A DNA stretch of 33,384 nucleotides from Saccoglossus kowalevskii (GCF_000003605.2 NW_003110974.1:576131-609514); one strand, 5' to 3'; shown: positions 22,984 to 33,110, numbered from the stretch's first letter. Numbers and translations: made by a program. The notes: generated from the letters alone by a model not told the origin.

Positions 22984-23345
22984 AAATGTTACGATCTTAG
23001 TGACAGGAAAATAGCCGTCTCCGCTTAAACATGAGCATAAGCCAGTCTGCATAACTCGCACTATGCGTGGAATCTCCGGCTAATCAGAAGGGGGGACTTG
23101 AATAAAATGTTTTCATCTGTGTTTGCGACAGGAAACGCATAATTAGGCTATGCACGCTCACTCCTCTAGACTTCCGTTAATCAGGAGGAAATTAAGTTTT
23201 CTCTTCTCCAGCAGAAGTAAAAATGTCGTCATCACAGTAGCAAGGAAAGGGACACGCCCACGTATAAATCTGAAATTGCAAGAACAAATTCAAACTTGTC
23301 GAAAGAGATTCTCCGCTAATAGAAGTAACAAAACGTGGTCACGTC
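22984..23345. repeat. Very degenerate three-copy tandem array
   Basis: Three diverged units share two landmarks in the same order. The first is AAATGT..(C)ATC...CAGGAAA at 22984, 23105 and 23221. The second is CTCCGGCTAATCAGAAG at 23074, CTTCCGTTAATCAGGAG at 23171 and CTCCGCTAATAGAAG at 23311. Unit lengths are roughly 115-120 bp, with indels. A 71-codon open frame across units 2-3 has no recognisable family and is not called. Confidence 0.45.
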
Positions 23346-24099
23346 TATATTCCGGTTCGCGGTGACGGAAATTAAAACTCAAACTCATGGTCACTTTTTC
23401 AAATCGAGTCAAAATAAAACATATACGTAAAATACACTGACAGCGTGTAACGATTTTACACACTCGATTAATCTCGGGTATGTACTTACGGTATACCTAA
23501 TACATACACTTTTTCTTATTTTTTACTAACTTTATTTTATTCATATTACTTGGCTAGGAAGTTCTTGATCTATTTGCTTTTACCACACACCACAGTATGT
23601 GTATGCATTGTTTCCTATATTGTACAGCAACCCTGATATTTGTTGTTTTTATCCATTTTAGTTTGTTGTTTGATAAAGGGGTTTTACATCTCCCCGAAAC
23701 GTCATGAAGTAAACCATTGTTTGAAGTCAGAGACGTTTTTTTGTCAAAAATCAATGTTTCTGATGATGCATATTTTTGCGAAAGTTCGACTTCATGCCTT
23801 AAATCTCGCCACACTTTTCGTTGCTAGCTGTCGTCTAACGTCACGTCGATTGGCACTCTCTGTGTACATTGTTGTGTCGTTTTACTCTGACATTCTATTA
23901 AATTGGCACTTTCGTCTGCACGTGGGTTTTTTCTGTTAGTCTTTCATAGCCGCGAATCAAAGACATCTTGTCCTCTTCAGCATTCACGATTACCTACTAG
24001 TAGTTCCTCGTTATGTTGGCATTTCTCCTTGTATATTGTCAACACAGGTCATGGGTATTTGTTGTTTTGCTGGTAATTACGTAATATATCACGTTTGAG
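23346..24099. other. Non-coding stretch
   Basis: Open frames of up to about 99 codons lie on both strands at 23554-23939 and overlap each other. None resembles a known domain. No repeat was recognised. Confidence 0.45.
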
Positions 24100-24465
24100 C
24101 TTCAAACCAACAATTCAAATGGTTTTAATTGTCGTTTTCGTTATCACTTCGGATTCGGTTCTATATATTGACATCTTTCCCGCTCGTTCAACTATTCAGC
24201 AATAGCATTTTTTAAATGATGCATTAATTTTGCTCTAAAGATGCATAAACCAATAAAAAGGATATTACATCAATGCAATGCCGGGAGATCACCGAATTTC
24301 ATATGTCAAACTCAGAGGTGTTATTGGTGGTCAGTTGCCCAAATAATTCGCACAGTTTAATTAATTGTTTCAACCAAATTAGGTATGTGGCCATAGCAAC
24401 CCGCGTTGTTAACTCGTGCTATGAGAGATATCATTGATCAACCTTAAAATTATTACACGCCAATA
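24100..24465. repeat. Dispersed duplicated block, copy 2
   Basis: Partner of 21040-21715, about 3 kb away in the same orientation. Anchors: CGGATTCGGTTCT then GCTCGTTCAACTATTCAGCAATA (24150-24206), CACCGAATTTCATATGTCAA (about 24291), TCGCACAGTTTAATTAATT (24348-24366), and GTGGCCATAGCAACCCGCGTTGTTAACTC (24387-24415) followed by CCTTAAAATTATTAC. Conservation is highest around the CCATAGCAAC core. Confidence 0.62.
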
Positions 24466-24769
24466 TCGCTATGCTTCATTATAAAATACGTCGAATCAGA
24501 ATGCAAGCCAATCCCATCATGCCTCATTCGCTTCTTCTGTGTGGTTGCATTAATCATTTGTCATTGTCCGTTTCTATGACATGTGGGTGTATCAATTGCT
24601 GTTTTCTCCAAATTATTTCAGACATTCAAGTTCATCGTATAATCTTATTTCAATGCGTTGTAAACATTTATATGAAAAACATGAAAATATTGATTGCCTC
24701 TTTCATGGAAACCAGGTGTGCAATTCTTAACTACTCATCCGTACGTACGTGTGCATGTGATAATACATG

Positions 24770-24783
24770 GTCACCATAGTAAC
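24770..24783 (+). promoter_or_regulatory. Perfect-consensus RFX X-box-like site
   Basis: GTCACCATAGTAAC fits GTHNYYATRRNAAC at all defined positions. By information content, roughly 0.2 such sites are expected in 66 kb of double-strand random sequence, so the match is mildly surprising. It sits about 380 bp right of the duplicated block that carries a near-match. No ciliary gene is visible in the window, so a regulatory role is only a possibility. Confidence 0.3.
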
Positions 24784-24799
24784 ATCAGTACTATTCAAT

Positions 24800-25680
24800 A
24801 TGAATAATTGATTAGTTAATGCATCTTGCATTATCGCATTCGTTTGTGCTAAAATCAAGAAAAACTGTAATTCCGCGGACGAAATAAACAGGCCATTTCA
24901 AACGAAAACACAGCAACTACTAATAAACATACGGGTTTGCAGCTCGAGCATATGGTATGGAAAAACACGTATATGGGTAATTTGTAAACGACCCGTACAC
25001 GCAAGGTCGTGTTCGTATGCTCGTGCATTAGCATCTAACACTGCAAAGTCATCGCCTGCATGCAGTATCAATCGACCAATGAGAAAACGACGCGGTCTTA
25101 CAATTACTAATACAGTCGTATTCCAACAAATATATGCGATACATACAGGTATGTTTCTATTTTATCGTAGTTATATATATAAAATAATATAATAGAATAG
25201 TATATAGTATAATATAAAATACATATATGATACGATGACAAGAAACATAATCACGTTTTGTTATCGCAAATAGAAGCAAATAAGCAACAAAAGCGGCGTT
25301 ATGTGGGTATGTGCAGTTGATGTTTACATAATCTATGTACACATATGTAGAATTTTTAACAATAATGTCGATTGCGTGAAATGTAAACAAATCAGTGTTT
25401 TAAAATACACTACCTAGAAGGATTACAAGACTGCTGCATGAACTTGCCAATTTCAAAAAGTGTGGATACATTTCCTCCTTCAGAACAAATTTGCCGACAA
25501 TGTAGCGTACTACTGAATTCAACTATATAACTGAGATTGTGAATTCTTATCAGTCCTGTCGGTGCTATTCAGTAGTATGCTATATTATCCCCAACCTATT
25601 GTCTTCTTGGAAAAAAAAGGTTTCAAAGTACCCAGTTCAAGTTGAAGTCTCGCATTACTTGTCTGTAGAGATACAGCGTC
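24800..25680. other. Non-coding stretch
   Basis: No gene recognised. 25160-25230 is an A+T-only low-complexity patch. A CGACCAATGAG CCAAT-like element lies near 25073. Minus-strand open frame 25157-25390 is mostly low-complexity sequence. Confidence 0.5.
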
Positions 25681-25877
25681 ACTCATCTCATTAAGCAGGA
25701 TGACTCGTCTCATCACACAGGGTCCTTCGTCTCATTATACAGGATCACTTTTCTCATTATACAGGATTACCTTTCACATTATACAGGATCACTCGCCACA
25801 TTATACTGAATCACTCATCTCACTACACAGTGCCACATATCTCATTATATGAGGTCACTCGTCTTAATATATATGGG
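25681..25877. repeat. 22-bp minisatellite, about nine copies
   Basis: Eight consecutive units of exactly 22 bp run from 25681 to 25856, with a partial ninth to 25877. The consensus is close to ACTCGTCTCATTATACAGGA plus TC. Units are head-to-tail with no spacer, so this is not a CRISPR-like array. Divergence between units is mostly single substitutions, and the period is never broken. Confidence 0.93.
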
Positions 25878-26296
25878 TTGTCTCAATTCACAGTTGGTTG
25901 TAGATGTGTGTAGAATGACTCCATAATTCTGATTTTATTCCAATGTTTTAAATGGTGATATAGTAGTCTCATTCCAGCTCATGTATCCAAAAGTAATCAT
26001 GTGAACCACCTTGCGTGTTGAGCATACGATATAAAATTCGAATACTGAATGGAGTTCGTACCAGCAATTGTAGTGTATTTATACATGACGACATTAATAA
26101 AAACAAAACAATCAATCACCTGACTTGAATACTCCTTTATCTGAATTCACATATTAGTTAACATAGTTCACAATCACAGACTGCTACCATATAGTATATT
26201 TCCCATATAGAAGCATATTTTATAGAATAGATTGTTATGTACATACGACATTCAGTTCCAATCACTATGTTTATTCCTCATTTTTTTTCTTTTTAG

Positions 26297-26838
26297 CAAA
26301 TCCCTTTGCAAATCACAATTTATATCGCGGTAAAGGCCTGTAACTACTCCTACATCCGGGTGTTATATTTTGTTCACAAATACTGCAATGCTTTATACAA
26401 GAGAGGATACCATAGACCACATTTGGTGTGATGCACTAATTAGGGTCAACGCGAATATATCATTCAATAATTTTGATTTTGGTAGAGTTAACAGTCAAGA
26501 TTACTGTTCATTAAAATGTTGTGACAATAAGCAAAACATCGATCACACCGTTTGGTGTGTAAATTTTCTCTTTAGAGTAAACGACCATGTTTCAAAGATT
26601 CTTTGAATGAATTTCAACCGCACTGAAGTCTACAATTAGATGTCATCGCGAAGAATATCGCATTATTATTGGTCCAGTTAAACCAGATGATGGTAAACAT
26701 GTGAACAGATTACGTCTGCATCTGGTGACCAGACCTGCTGAACAATGGTTAACACTGCTAGCGGATGTAACAATATTGTTGTCATATTTATCAAGGTTTT
26801 CCTATTCTACTCAGAGCATCATTGCTTTTATTCTTTGA
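26297..26838 (+). pseudogene. Possible decayed immunoglobulin V-like exon(s)
   Basis: A strong acceptor-like tract (long T/C run ending TTTTTAG at 26296) precedes two broken frames. One frame holds two related stretches, TIDHIWCDALIRVN (about 26409-26450) and NIDHTVWCVNFLFRVN (about 26536-26583). The latter resembles Ig strand B-C ('..TV.W..'). After stops at 26605 and 26635 the frame shifts, and from 26638 reads RCHREEYRIIIGPVKPDDGK. This resembles the Ig D-E-F region ('Y.L.I..V...D.G.Y.C'), with Asn where the F-strand Cys would be. It continues VTRPAEQWLTLLADVT to a stop at 26836. The match is by eye only. It could also be chance or an unrelated gene's exon. Confidence 0.27.
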
Positions 26839-26839
26839 T

Positions 26840-28010
26840 TTATTCATGTTTTTTCCAAAACATTGTTTTCATACTTTCTGTGTAGTAGTGTCCGTATTTT
26901 ATCATAACTGTGTATACATTATTAGTTAATTATTGTTTTATCAATCCATTATATTCATTTCTCACGTGTTTGTGGTTTACCATAATGTATTAGTCTTTAT
27001 TCTTGTTGTAATAAAGGCCTTCACTTTAACAGTTCCATCACACCACTTTGTGCCGCGGTGTGTACAGTGTTGGCAACGCATCGCGGCTTATTGCTTTGAA
27101 GTTCTCGTGGTGTTATTCTAGAGAAAATAATCACGTTTCTTAACTTAACGGGTAGGATGGTTGACCTAGGGCTTACAAAAAACTCCTCTGGATTTTTGTG
27201 TTCACATTTACAAGCTAGCGGGAAGAAAATCTGCGTTTGTTTGTTTGTTTGAAAAATGCCGCGCACTACAAGTTATGATTCTAATACCTCCCCTAACTCG
27301 CAATAGTTCACTGAATACTGACGTCATCACCTAATAAATGGAGACATTCGACCCCATAGAAATGCATTATCTTCATTTGAGGGTACATGTACTGGGTATT
27401 ATGTGCTATCACCAAATATTGTATGTAAGAATAGAAAATAGACAGCAACTGCTCATGCGTTTTTTATTGTGTCTTTTTCTTACTTTATTGCGCGATTCCT
27501 TTATTTATTTGTTCGTTTGTTTGTTTGTGTATTTGTTTATTTACTTATTTGTTTGTTTGTTTGTAACTTCCACGGGGCTATCATTCAATACTAATCTTCT
27601 CATTCCTGCTGTGACAAGAGACAATTTTAAGAGAATTGGCATATTCTACGTCATTTCCGTCCGTGTCGTGATGTCGCTTCGACAGATTGTGATCGTTAGT
27701 GATATCCAATATCATTGCAGCGATTGAACCCTGATAAGTTCCATAATGATAGAACGATCAGAAAATTGAACAGCACTATAAGGGTTTCTTTACAAATTGA
27801 AACCAATCTGCATTGGTATCATCGCCCGTTGACTTGTACATTCGGACACTTCTCATTTATCTGAAGTGACATTCGTTCTGCAAATTGATTTCCTTTCTAA
27901 CTGCTAAATATTTCTCATTAATTTACTCTTCCTGTTTGTCTCTTAACCGCACATATCACCTCAAAATCGTCTCCTATTTAAGTTTCCTGTCTCACGTATA
28001 CTTGTGGTTA
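26840..28010. other. Non-coding stretch upstream of the receptor exon
   Basis: Contains two TTTG-type microsatellites (27234-27251 and 27500-27564) and a short inverted repeat GCCGCG/CGCGGC at about 27050-27086. Open frames here, including a 129-codon one across the microsatellite, are low-complexity and unlikely to be real. If the receptor gene is spliced, most of this would be intron. Confidence 0.5.
27500..27564. repeat. (TTTR)n microsatellite
   Basis: An imperfect run of TTTA/TTTG tetranucleotides. The repeat keeps a leucine/phenylalanine/valine-rich frame open, which explains the apparent ORF over it. A shorter GTTT run lies at 27234-27251. Confidence 0.93.
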
Positions 28011-28018
28011 TTTTGTAG
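27985..28018 (+). promoter_or_regulatory. Candidate 3' splice acceptor before the receptor start
   Basis: A pyrimidine-leaning tract ends TTATTTTGTAG at 28018, 15 bases before the receptor ATG. If used, the coding sequence would sit in one exon with at least one upstream non-coding exon. The TAG is also the nearest in-frame stop upstream of the ATG, so the protein cannot extend further left without splicing. Confidence 0.45.
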
Positions 28019-28033
28019 ATATCACCGCACAGC

Positions 28034-29089
28034 ATGGACGACTTAGTATTGAACTCGCTCTATCTAGAGCTTTGGCAGTATAACTATACGAGTAACTACT
28101 TGAATGGAACGGATCCACCAAATATGAAGAACTCCTGTATGTACGAAACAGCGACGGAGTCCACTTTCTTGTGTCTCTTGCTGCTTCTGGGCTACTTCGG
28201 CAACGCAACTTTTTTATTCGTTGTGATTCGTATTAAAACCATGCGAACACTTCCTAACTTGTATTTCGTCAACCTAGCCTTAGCTGATTTCGTGGTCTTG
28301 TTTGTTTATATGATTCAAGTTATTATACGCACATTCGACACAACGATTTCTGAAGAGGGGTATGTTGCCATCGCGACCATTACCATGTTTATAATGGTAA
28401 CCGGGCTGTGTGCCTCATTTATTTCAGTCGGTGTCATCAGTCTTGAAAGATACCTTGCTATCTGCCATCCCTACAAAGCCGTGAAATTAAGACAGAAAAC
28501 TAGAGTGCTTGTTTTGATGGTCCTAAGCTGGGTCGCAGGATTCGTCCCTGGCATGTTCGCTGCCTTGGCAATGATTCCAGGATTATTCGATGATGTATAC
28601 ACAGAAGAGTTGATGGTAACATCTAGCGTTCTCTTGAGTCTTGTTGCTGTTATTTCAATCATCTTGGTCGTCATCTTCTACCTACTCATCGCCAAGGAGA
28701 TGGGTCAGCTGCAACGCACGAGGGCGCTGCAGTATGATGGGTTTGTTAAAGAAGAAAAGCGTGTGGTCACTTTATGTATGTGTATCGCAGTATTGTTCTT
28801 TGTCTGCATCTCGCCCAAAGTTGCCGCACTCGTATTAAGAAGTATTCCAAGCTTGAGACTGAGTCCGTCTGTAACATGCGTGGTGAATGTCTCCTGGGTC
28901 CTAATTCTATTTCACTTTTGTTTGAATCCAATCCTCTACAACGCGGGTAGCCATAACCACAGACAAGCCTTCATAGAAGCGTTTACCGGCCGCTCGGAAC
29001 GAGCTCGTCGCGCAAGCACCACCACGCGAACCACTGGTAATGGAACTGAATCGCGCCCCCACATCAATATCGAGGAGAATCTAATGTGA
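28034..29089 (+). CDS. Class A (rhodopsin-like) G-protein-coupled receptor, orphan
   Basis: A 351-residue seven-transmembrane receptor at the plasma membrane, signalling through heterotrimeric G proteins. The N terminus (1-42) has two N-glycosylation sequons (N17-Y-T, N24-G-T) and one Cys (C35). Motifs: GN at 56-57 (N1.50), LALAD with D85 (2.50), ERY 138-140 followed by LAICHP, W166 (4.50), F255 and P261 in TM6 (CISP), and NPILY 298-302. TM5 is about 195-219. The tail is basic, with RRAS (325-328), a PKA-like site, and no palmitoylation Cys. Odd points: position 3.25 is Ala114 and ECL2 (about 174-195) has no Cys, so the usual disulfide is absent; TM5 lacks Pro5.50; position 6.48 is Ile259, not Trp. 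Missing Cys3.25 and Pro5.50 recall the melanocortin/EDG/cannabinoid group, but the overall sequence does not let me assign a ligand; peptide- or melatonin-like relatives remain possible. The ATG has A at -3 and G at +4. The frame is markedly richer in G+C than its surroundings. Confidence 0.95.
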   Translation: MDDLVLNSLYLELWQYNYTSNYLNGTDPPNMKNSCMYETATESTFLCLLLLLGYFGNATFLFVVIRIKTMRTLPNLYFVNLALADFVVLFVYMIQVIIRTFDTTISEEGYVAIATITMFIMVTGLCASFISVGVISLERYLAICHPYKAVKLRQKTRVLVLMVLSWVAGFVPGMFAALAMIPGLFDDVYTEELMVTSSVLLSLVAVISIILVVIFYLLIAKEMGQLQRTRALQYDGFVKEEKRVVTLCMCIAVLFFVCISPKVAALVLRSIPSLRLSPSVTCVVNVSWVLILFHFCLNPILYNAGSHNHRQAFIEAFTGRSERARRASTTTRTTGNGTESRPHINIEENLM

Positions 29090-30330
29090 AACATAGATTC
29101 TGGCAAAAAGTAGTGAATCCCTATCATGTCGGCTTACGTTAAACCAATTCATTACACCGTCTGATAGAACGTTTTATGATCGTTACTTAAAGAATGTTTC
29201 CTTGTCATGACTTACTGAGTACAACTTAATAAGTGCATTTACATTTTGCATTTTTTATCATCACTTTGACACGTGTTATATCTGATTGGCCTTATATTAT
29301 TAAATCTATATCTAATGGCGATTTACAATTTATCAAAATTATAAGAACACTTCTAATTAGAAAATATTGCAACTATACCTGTCTAGATTTGCGAATCTGT
29401 AAAAAAAAATCACAAATGTTCAAGTTTGTTATTTCAGTTGTATTACGCGACTATATTTTATATATGTTCTTATGTATATATATCATCAATCTAACGACTA
29501 ACGTACTTTATATTTTATGTGTAAAACTATTTACATTAACCGTTACACGTATTAATCTCTATATGACAGTATTTATATTTTAAACTATAATTACACAAAT
29601 CAGTGTAATAAATGAATCACCACGCTGACGCTTGGTGGAAACATAGGGAATGGTCTTTTGTCTATCAGACCAAATAAAGCAGCGACTTTCAACATAGAAG
29701 ATTTTTTTATGAAATTAAAACCTGTTTCACTTTTTACCAGAGAGAATTAAAGGGTAATTCATATCACGACAATGTAATACGACACAGTTTCAAATAATTA
29801 CGTTTTACAACTTTTTCACTTTGTATATATATTTCCACGTTTTTGTCATTATCATGAAGATTATAAAAAAAATATTTCGTCCCGTATTAATATAGTATTA
29901 ATATAGTTAAATGTTTATGAACGTTCTAAAATACGATACAGTTGGATTTTCGTATTTTGTGTGACTCGCGCAGTGACAAAACGTTTGATTCTCTAATTTA
30001 TTTTTAAGTTTTATGGAAATATCATTACTATTACTATCATTTCAGTAGTTTTAAATGTTTTCGAAGTCATTGTCAAAAATTGAATAACCTATATATCTTT
30101 CTTTAAATGTTAATATATTATACTATTATATATTTATAATCCTGTATAATCGGATTAATCAAACAAGTATCTTATTTTATGGGACTAAATCCGTAACAGT
30201 ATTTAAAATTAAGATGAGTTGACGATATGTTACGTAATGTAATTTTAGTATATTGGTTGTGTATGATTATTATGTGTGATAAAACGCTGAATAAACGTAT
30301 TTTATTTGTGAAGTGCTGACTTGTGTTTTA
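29090..30330 (+). other. Probable 3' UTR of the receptor gene, very A+T-rich
   Basis: No coding signal beyond a 116-codon frame of A+T-biased residues (29233-29583) that I reject. AATAAA occurs at 29607, 29673 and 30290, and the last has the best context. The transcript may end at any of these; without cDNA the UTR length is a guess. Confidence 0.4.
30290..30330 (+). terminator. Candidate poly(A) signal with GT-rich downstream element
   Basis: AATAAA at 30290-30295 is followed within about 15-30 bases by TTTGTGAAGTG and TTGTGTTTT, a typical downstream GU/U-rich element. It is the best-formed cleavage signal after the receptor stop. Confidence 0.4.
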
Positions 30331-32689
30331 TTTATTGATTTGTACCAAGTTTTAATATTCCGGAATATTTATATGATTGTATATCCGCTGCACATACGAG
30401 TGATTCAATGTAAGCGGTAAAATTAGGTTTTCGCACGTGGTCTTTGGGAATTTTTTTCGGTATTTGTGTGCGTTTTTCTCAAGAAATTTACAGCATTGAT
30501 TTCTAGAGGGGGGCTACCGTGAACTGAAGTTAGCAGAATATTAATATTTATATTCTAATATTGAAGTTATCAAACAAATATAGCAGTATATATTGTTATG
30601 AACGTATTCGACAGGGAAGACACGTATGAAAAAACGTGAGTAAATGACCGTTAAAGTTCCCTAATTTCTTGCATACAATTTGGTGGGCCTTTTAAATTCA
30701 ATGATGTAAATGTGTTGTGTTTGATGTTATAGATAAATGGGTTCTGTCAATAAAGTTGGGGAGAGATTGACCTATGGAATGTATTTTTTTGCGCACATTC
30801 ATGTTCATGTCTACAGTTTGAGCTGACCTAATTCGATGGACAGGCAGGTAGTGTTGGTACAGTATAGTTTGTGTGTTTACCCGCTAAATGTCTTTGATTA
30901 TAGATACAAGTGTGGATTTCGTTTCTTTTCATTGTCTACATTCACATCTATCCGATTCTCAGCGGCATTTGACGACTTTCTCCTAGCTAATTATTTTATT
31001 TGTAATTATAATATGTTAATGATCTCACGAATTGAATTCCAAGTTTGTGTTTGCATACTACGATTAAAAAGCTGCCCCAATCCTGGTAGAAAAAGATAAT
31101 AAAACTCTCAATTTACTATTTAATTGTAAACAAGAAACATAGCTATAGGTTACCAGCCTTTTTACTGTCATCGCAAACTTTATGATAAAATGTAATTTTT
31201 TTATAAAATGTAAATATCGTTTTGTGATTCCGAAATATAACAATATTAGGACATCATTGAATACTAGTAACTACAGCGACAAATGGTGTCGAAAACGCTT
31301 GGCGTATCATGTAACGCCACGAACGACGGAGGTATTTTTGGGGGGGCGATTGTCAGTGTTTGTCGCCACTTTGTGACGCTTTAGTTATAGGTGACATTGC
31401 TTGAGATAAACACATGCAAGCATAGCAAAATGACTGCACAACGAAACATAATGGTAATAGTGCAAAGTAACAATACTATGAATAGTGCAATATGTTGGCA
31501 TTTTTATTTTGTCATTTAATTAAAACAGCTTCTGTAAGAATGAAAAACAAATAATCATGGTCCTGTGTGCACTTGTTTGCACCTTACCTGCCAATGACTA
31601 TGCATATATACTACATATATAGTAGTTTGAAGTAATCGCGAACCTGATATCGCGGGCATTTTTCTAGCGGGACGTCAAATTTGTTTCACAATGAACACGT
31701 CACTCCTGTATCATTAAAGGATTGTGTGCTCTACAAAATGGTATTGTCATTCTCGGTGTACCAATTTCGACAATTTTTGTATCATACTGTACCTATATAA
31801 CTTTAAATTTATCAGCAGTGTTCTGAACCGCTCGTCTAAGATGTAACAAGTTGATTTATCTGCACTACCTATGCACGAAATTGAGATACCAGTCAGTATG
31901 TAAACAGCACGCAGTGAATTTTATGAAGGCGTGATTTGTTTATGTTTTTTTTTTTGTTTTTTTGTTTTTTGATAAAGTTTTATTCGGTAACTTCCTAAAA
32001 AGAATCACATTGCAATATGCAGTAACACAGTTGCACATAAAATACATTACAAATACTAAAAATTGCGACGTTGTAATGTGATGGATAATGATCCAATTGC
32101 TGCAATGGAATACTGGGAGATATGATTTGATATCATTCATCTTTATGGTATAAACGTGAATATACATAATTGCTATCAAAAGCAGATATTTATATAACTT
32201 TGATAGTGAGATGTCATCAAATATAATTTCACCAATTGTTTGCTGTCTTCACAATCTCATACTTTTCTCAAAAAAATGAGTCCAAAAACGTTTAAGATAT
32301 ACACAATAAAAACAAATGCTGAAGGGTTTCAGTTTCAATCAATTCCATTCCGTTTCTTTTTAAATCATAGAATGTGTAAAAAAAAAATAAGATGGATCAG
32401 TTTTAACTGGAATTCTCGAGTTTTATCATCTGTAACCACTATGAATGACAGTACTATACGTAGTTTTCCAGTCCTTTGAAAATTAGAATTCTCTTTTTTT
32501 GTACCCTTCGCTTTTTGCTCTTCAGGGGTTACACAATTGAATGATTGATTTAGTCATTTTTTTTTTGGGGGGGGGGTATTTTTTGCTGGCTTGATGTAGT
32601 TACAATTAAAATAACAATCCTCCAAATCTGATTTCTCTGGAGATTCATTGAATTCCAGTGACCGATATGACCGTGGTAAACCCTTTATG
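30331..32689. other. Non-coding stretch
   Basis: No gene recognised on either strand. It contains T-rich runs (31945-31970) and a T9-G10 run at about 32557-32577. Open frames of 64-87 codons show no domain resemblance. Confidence 0.5.
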
Positions 32690-33110
32690 ACAGCAATAAT
32701 ACATCAATGAGATCAAGATGCTGTCGTTGAAGATTTTCCCATTCAATAAGATGTCCATTTTTATACAAGTCATTAATACATAAACTTTGTAATCAATCTC
32801 TTAAGAAAGACAGACCTTCCATCAATCAGTATATACTGCTTATGCCTGTCATTTGATTACTTATGTCAATTGCATCAGTTGGTTAATTAAAAGAGAACCA
32901 AACCTTCAATGATTTCATGTAATATTGTGGAATAATTTCATCAGAAAGCTCTGGAAGAAAATTACACTTAAATAACTGCTTCCAAATTGATTAGGTCGTT
33001 CAGCTAAGAAGATTTTCCAAAGATGCTTATATTCCTTGTCTAAATATCGTTTAATATACGTCACTCTGAATATTTTATGTGTGGTGAAAATATCTGGGCC
33101 CTCAGTTGAT
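32690..33110 (-). pseudogene. Fossil L1/Tx1-like LINE ORF2 C-terminal region
   Basis: On the minus strand, reading down from 33110, one frame gives GPDIFTTHKIFRVTYIKRYL then EYKHLWKIFLAERPNQFG, the 'GGL...F..ALK..W.KR' region C-terminal to LINE RT. After a shift, KCNFLPELSDEIIPQYYMKS and LKVWFSFN follow (about 32990-32900), matching 'PPFYK..L..W..L'. Then IDGRSVFLK (about 32827-32801) and YINDLYKNGHLIEWENLQRQ (about 32788-32730) match 'IDGK.VFYK..Y..G...I.DLL...G.FLSWEEFQ'. At least two frameshifts and stops are present. The RT core itself is not visible up to the window edge. This is a different LINE lineage from the fragment at 15.8 kb. Confidence 0.75.

Noticed and set aside
25681-25877. 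CRISPR array
   Set aside because: Units are contiguous 22-bp repeats with no unique spacers, in a eukaryotic sequence context.
27338-27727. 129-codon plus-strand frame
   Set aside because: Its central third is a translated TTTA/TTTG microsatellite, and the rest shows no family resemblance.
28008-29127. Frames on the opposite strand and in other phases over the receptor
   Set aside because: They are shadows of the receptor coding sequence, which has all seven membrane segments and conserved motifs.
29233-29583. 116-codon frame just after the receptor
   Set aside because: Residue content simply reflects A+T-rich DNA (Ile, Leu, Tyr, Lys, Asn). It falls in the likely 3' UTR and has no recognisable domain.
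32557-32577. T-run/G-run junction as a structural or G-quadruplex element
   Set aside because: A single G run cannot form an intramolecular quadruplex; most likely a homopolymer slippage site.
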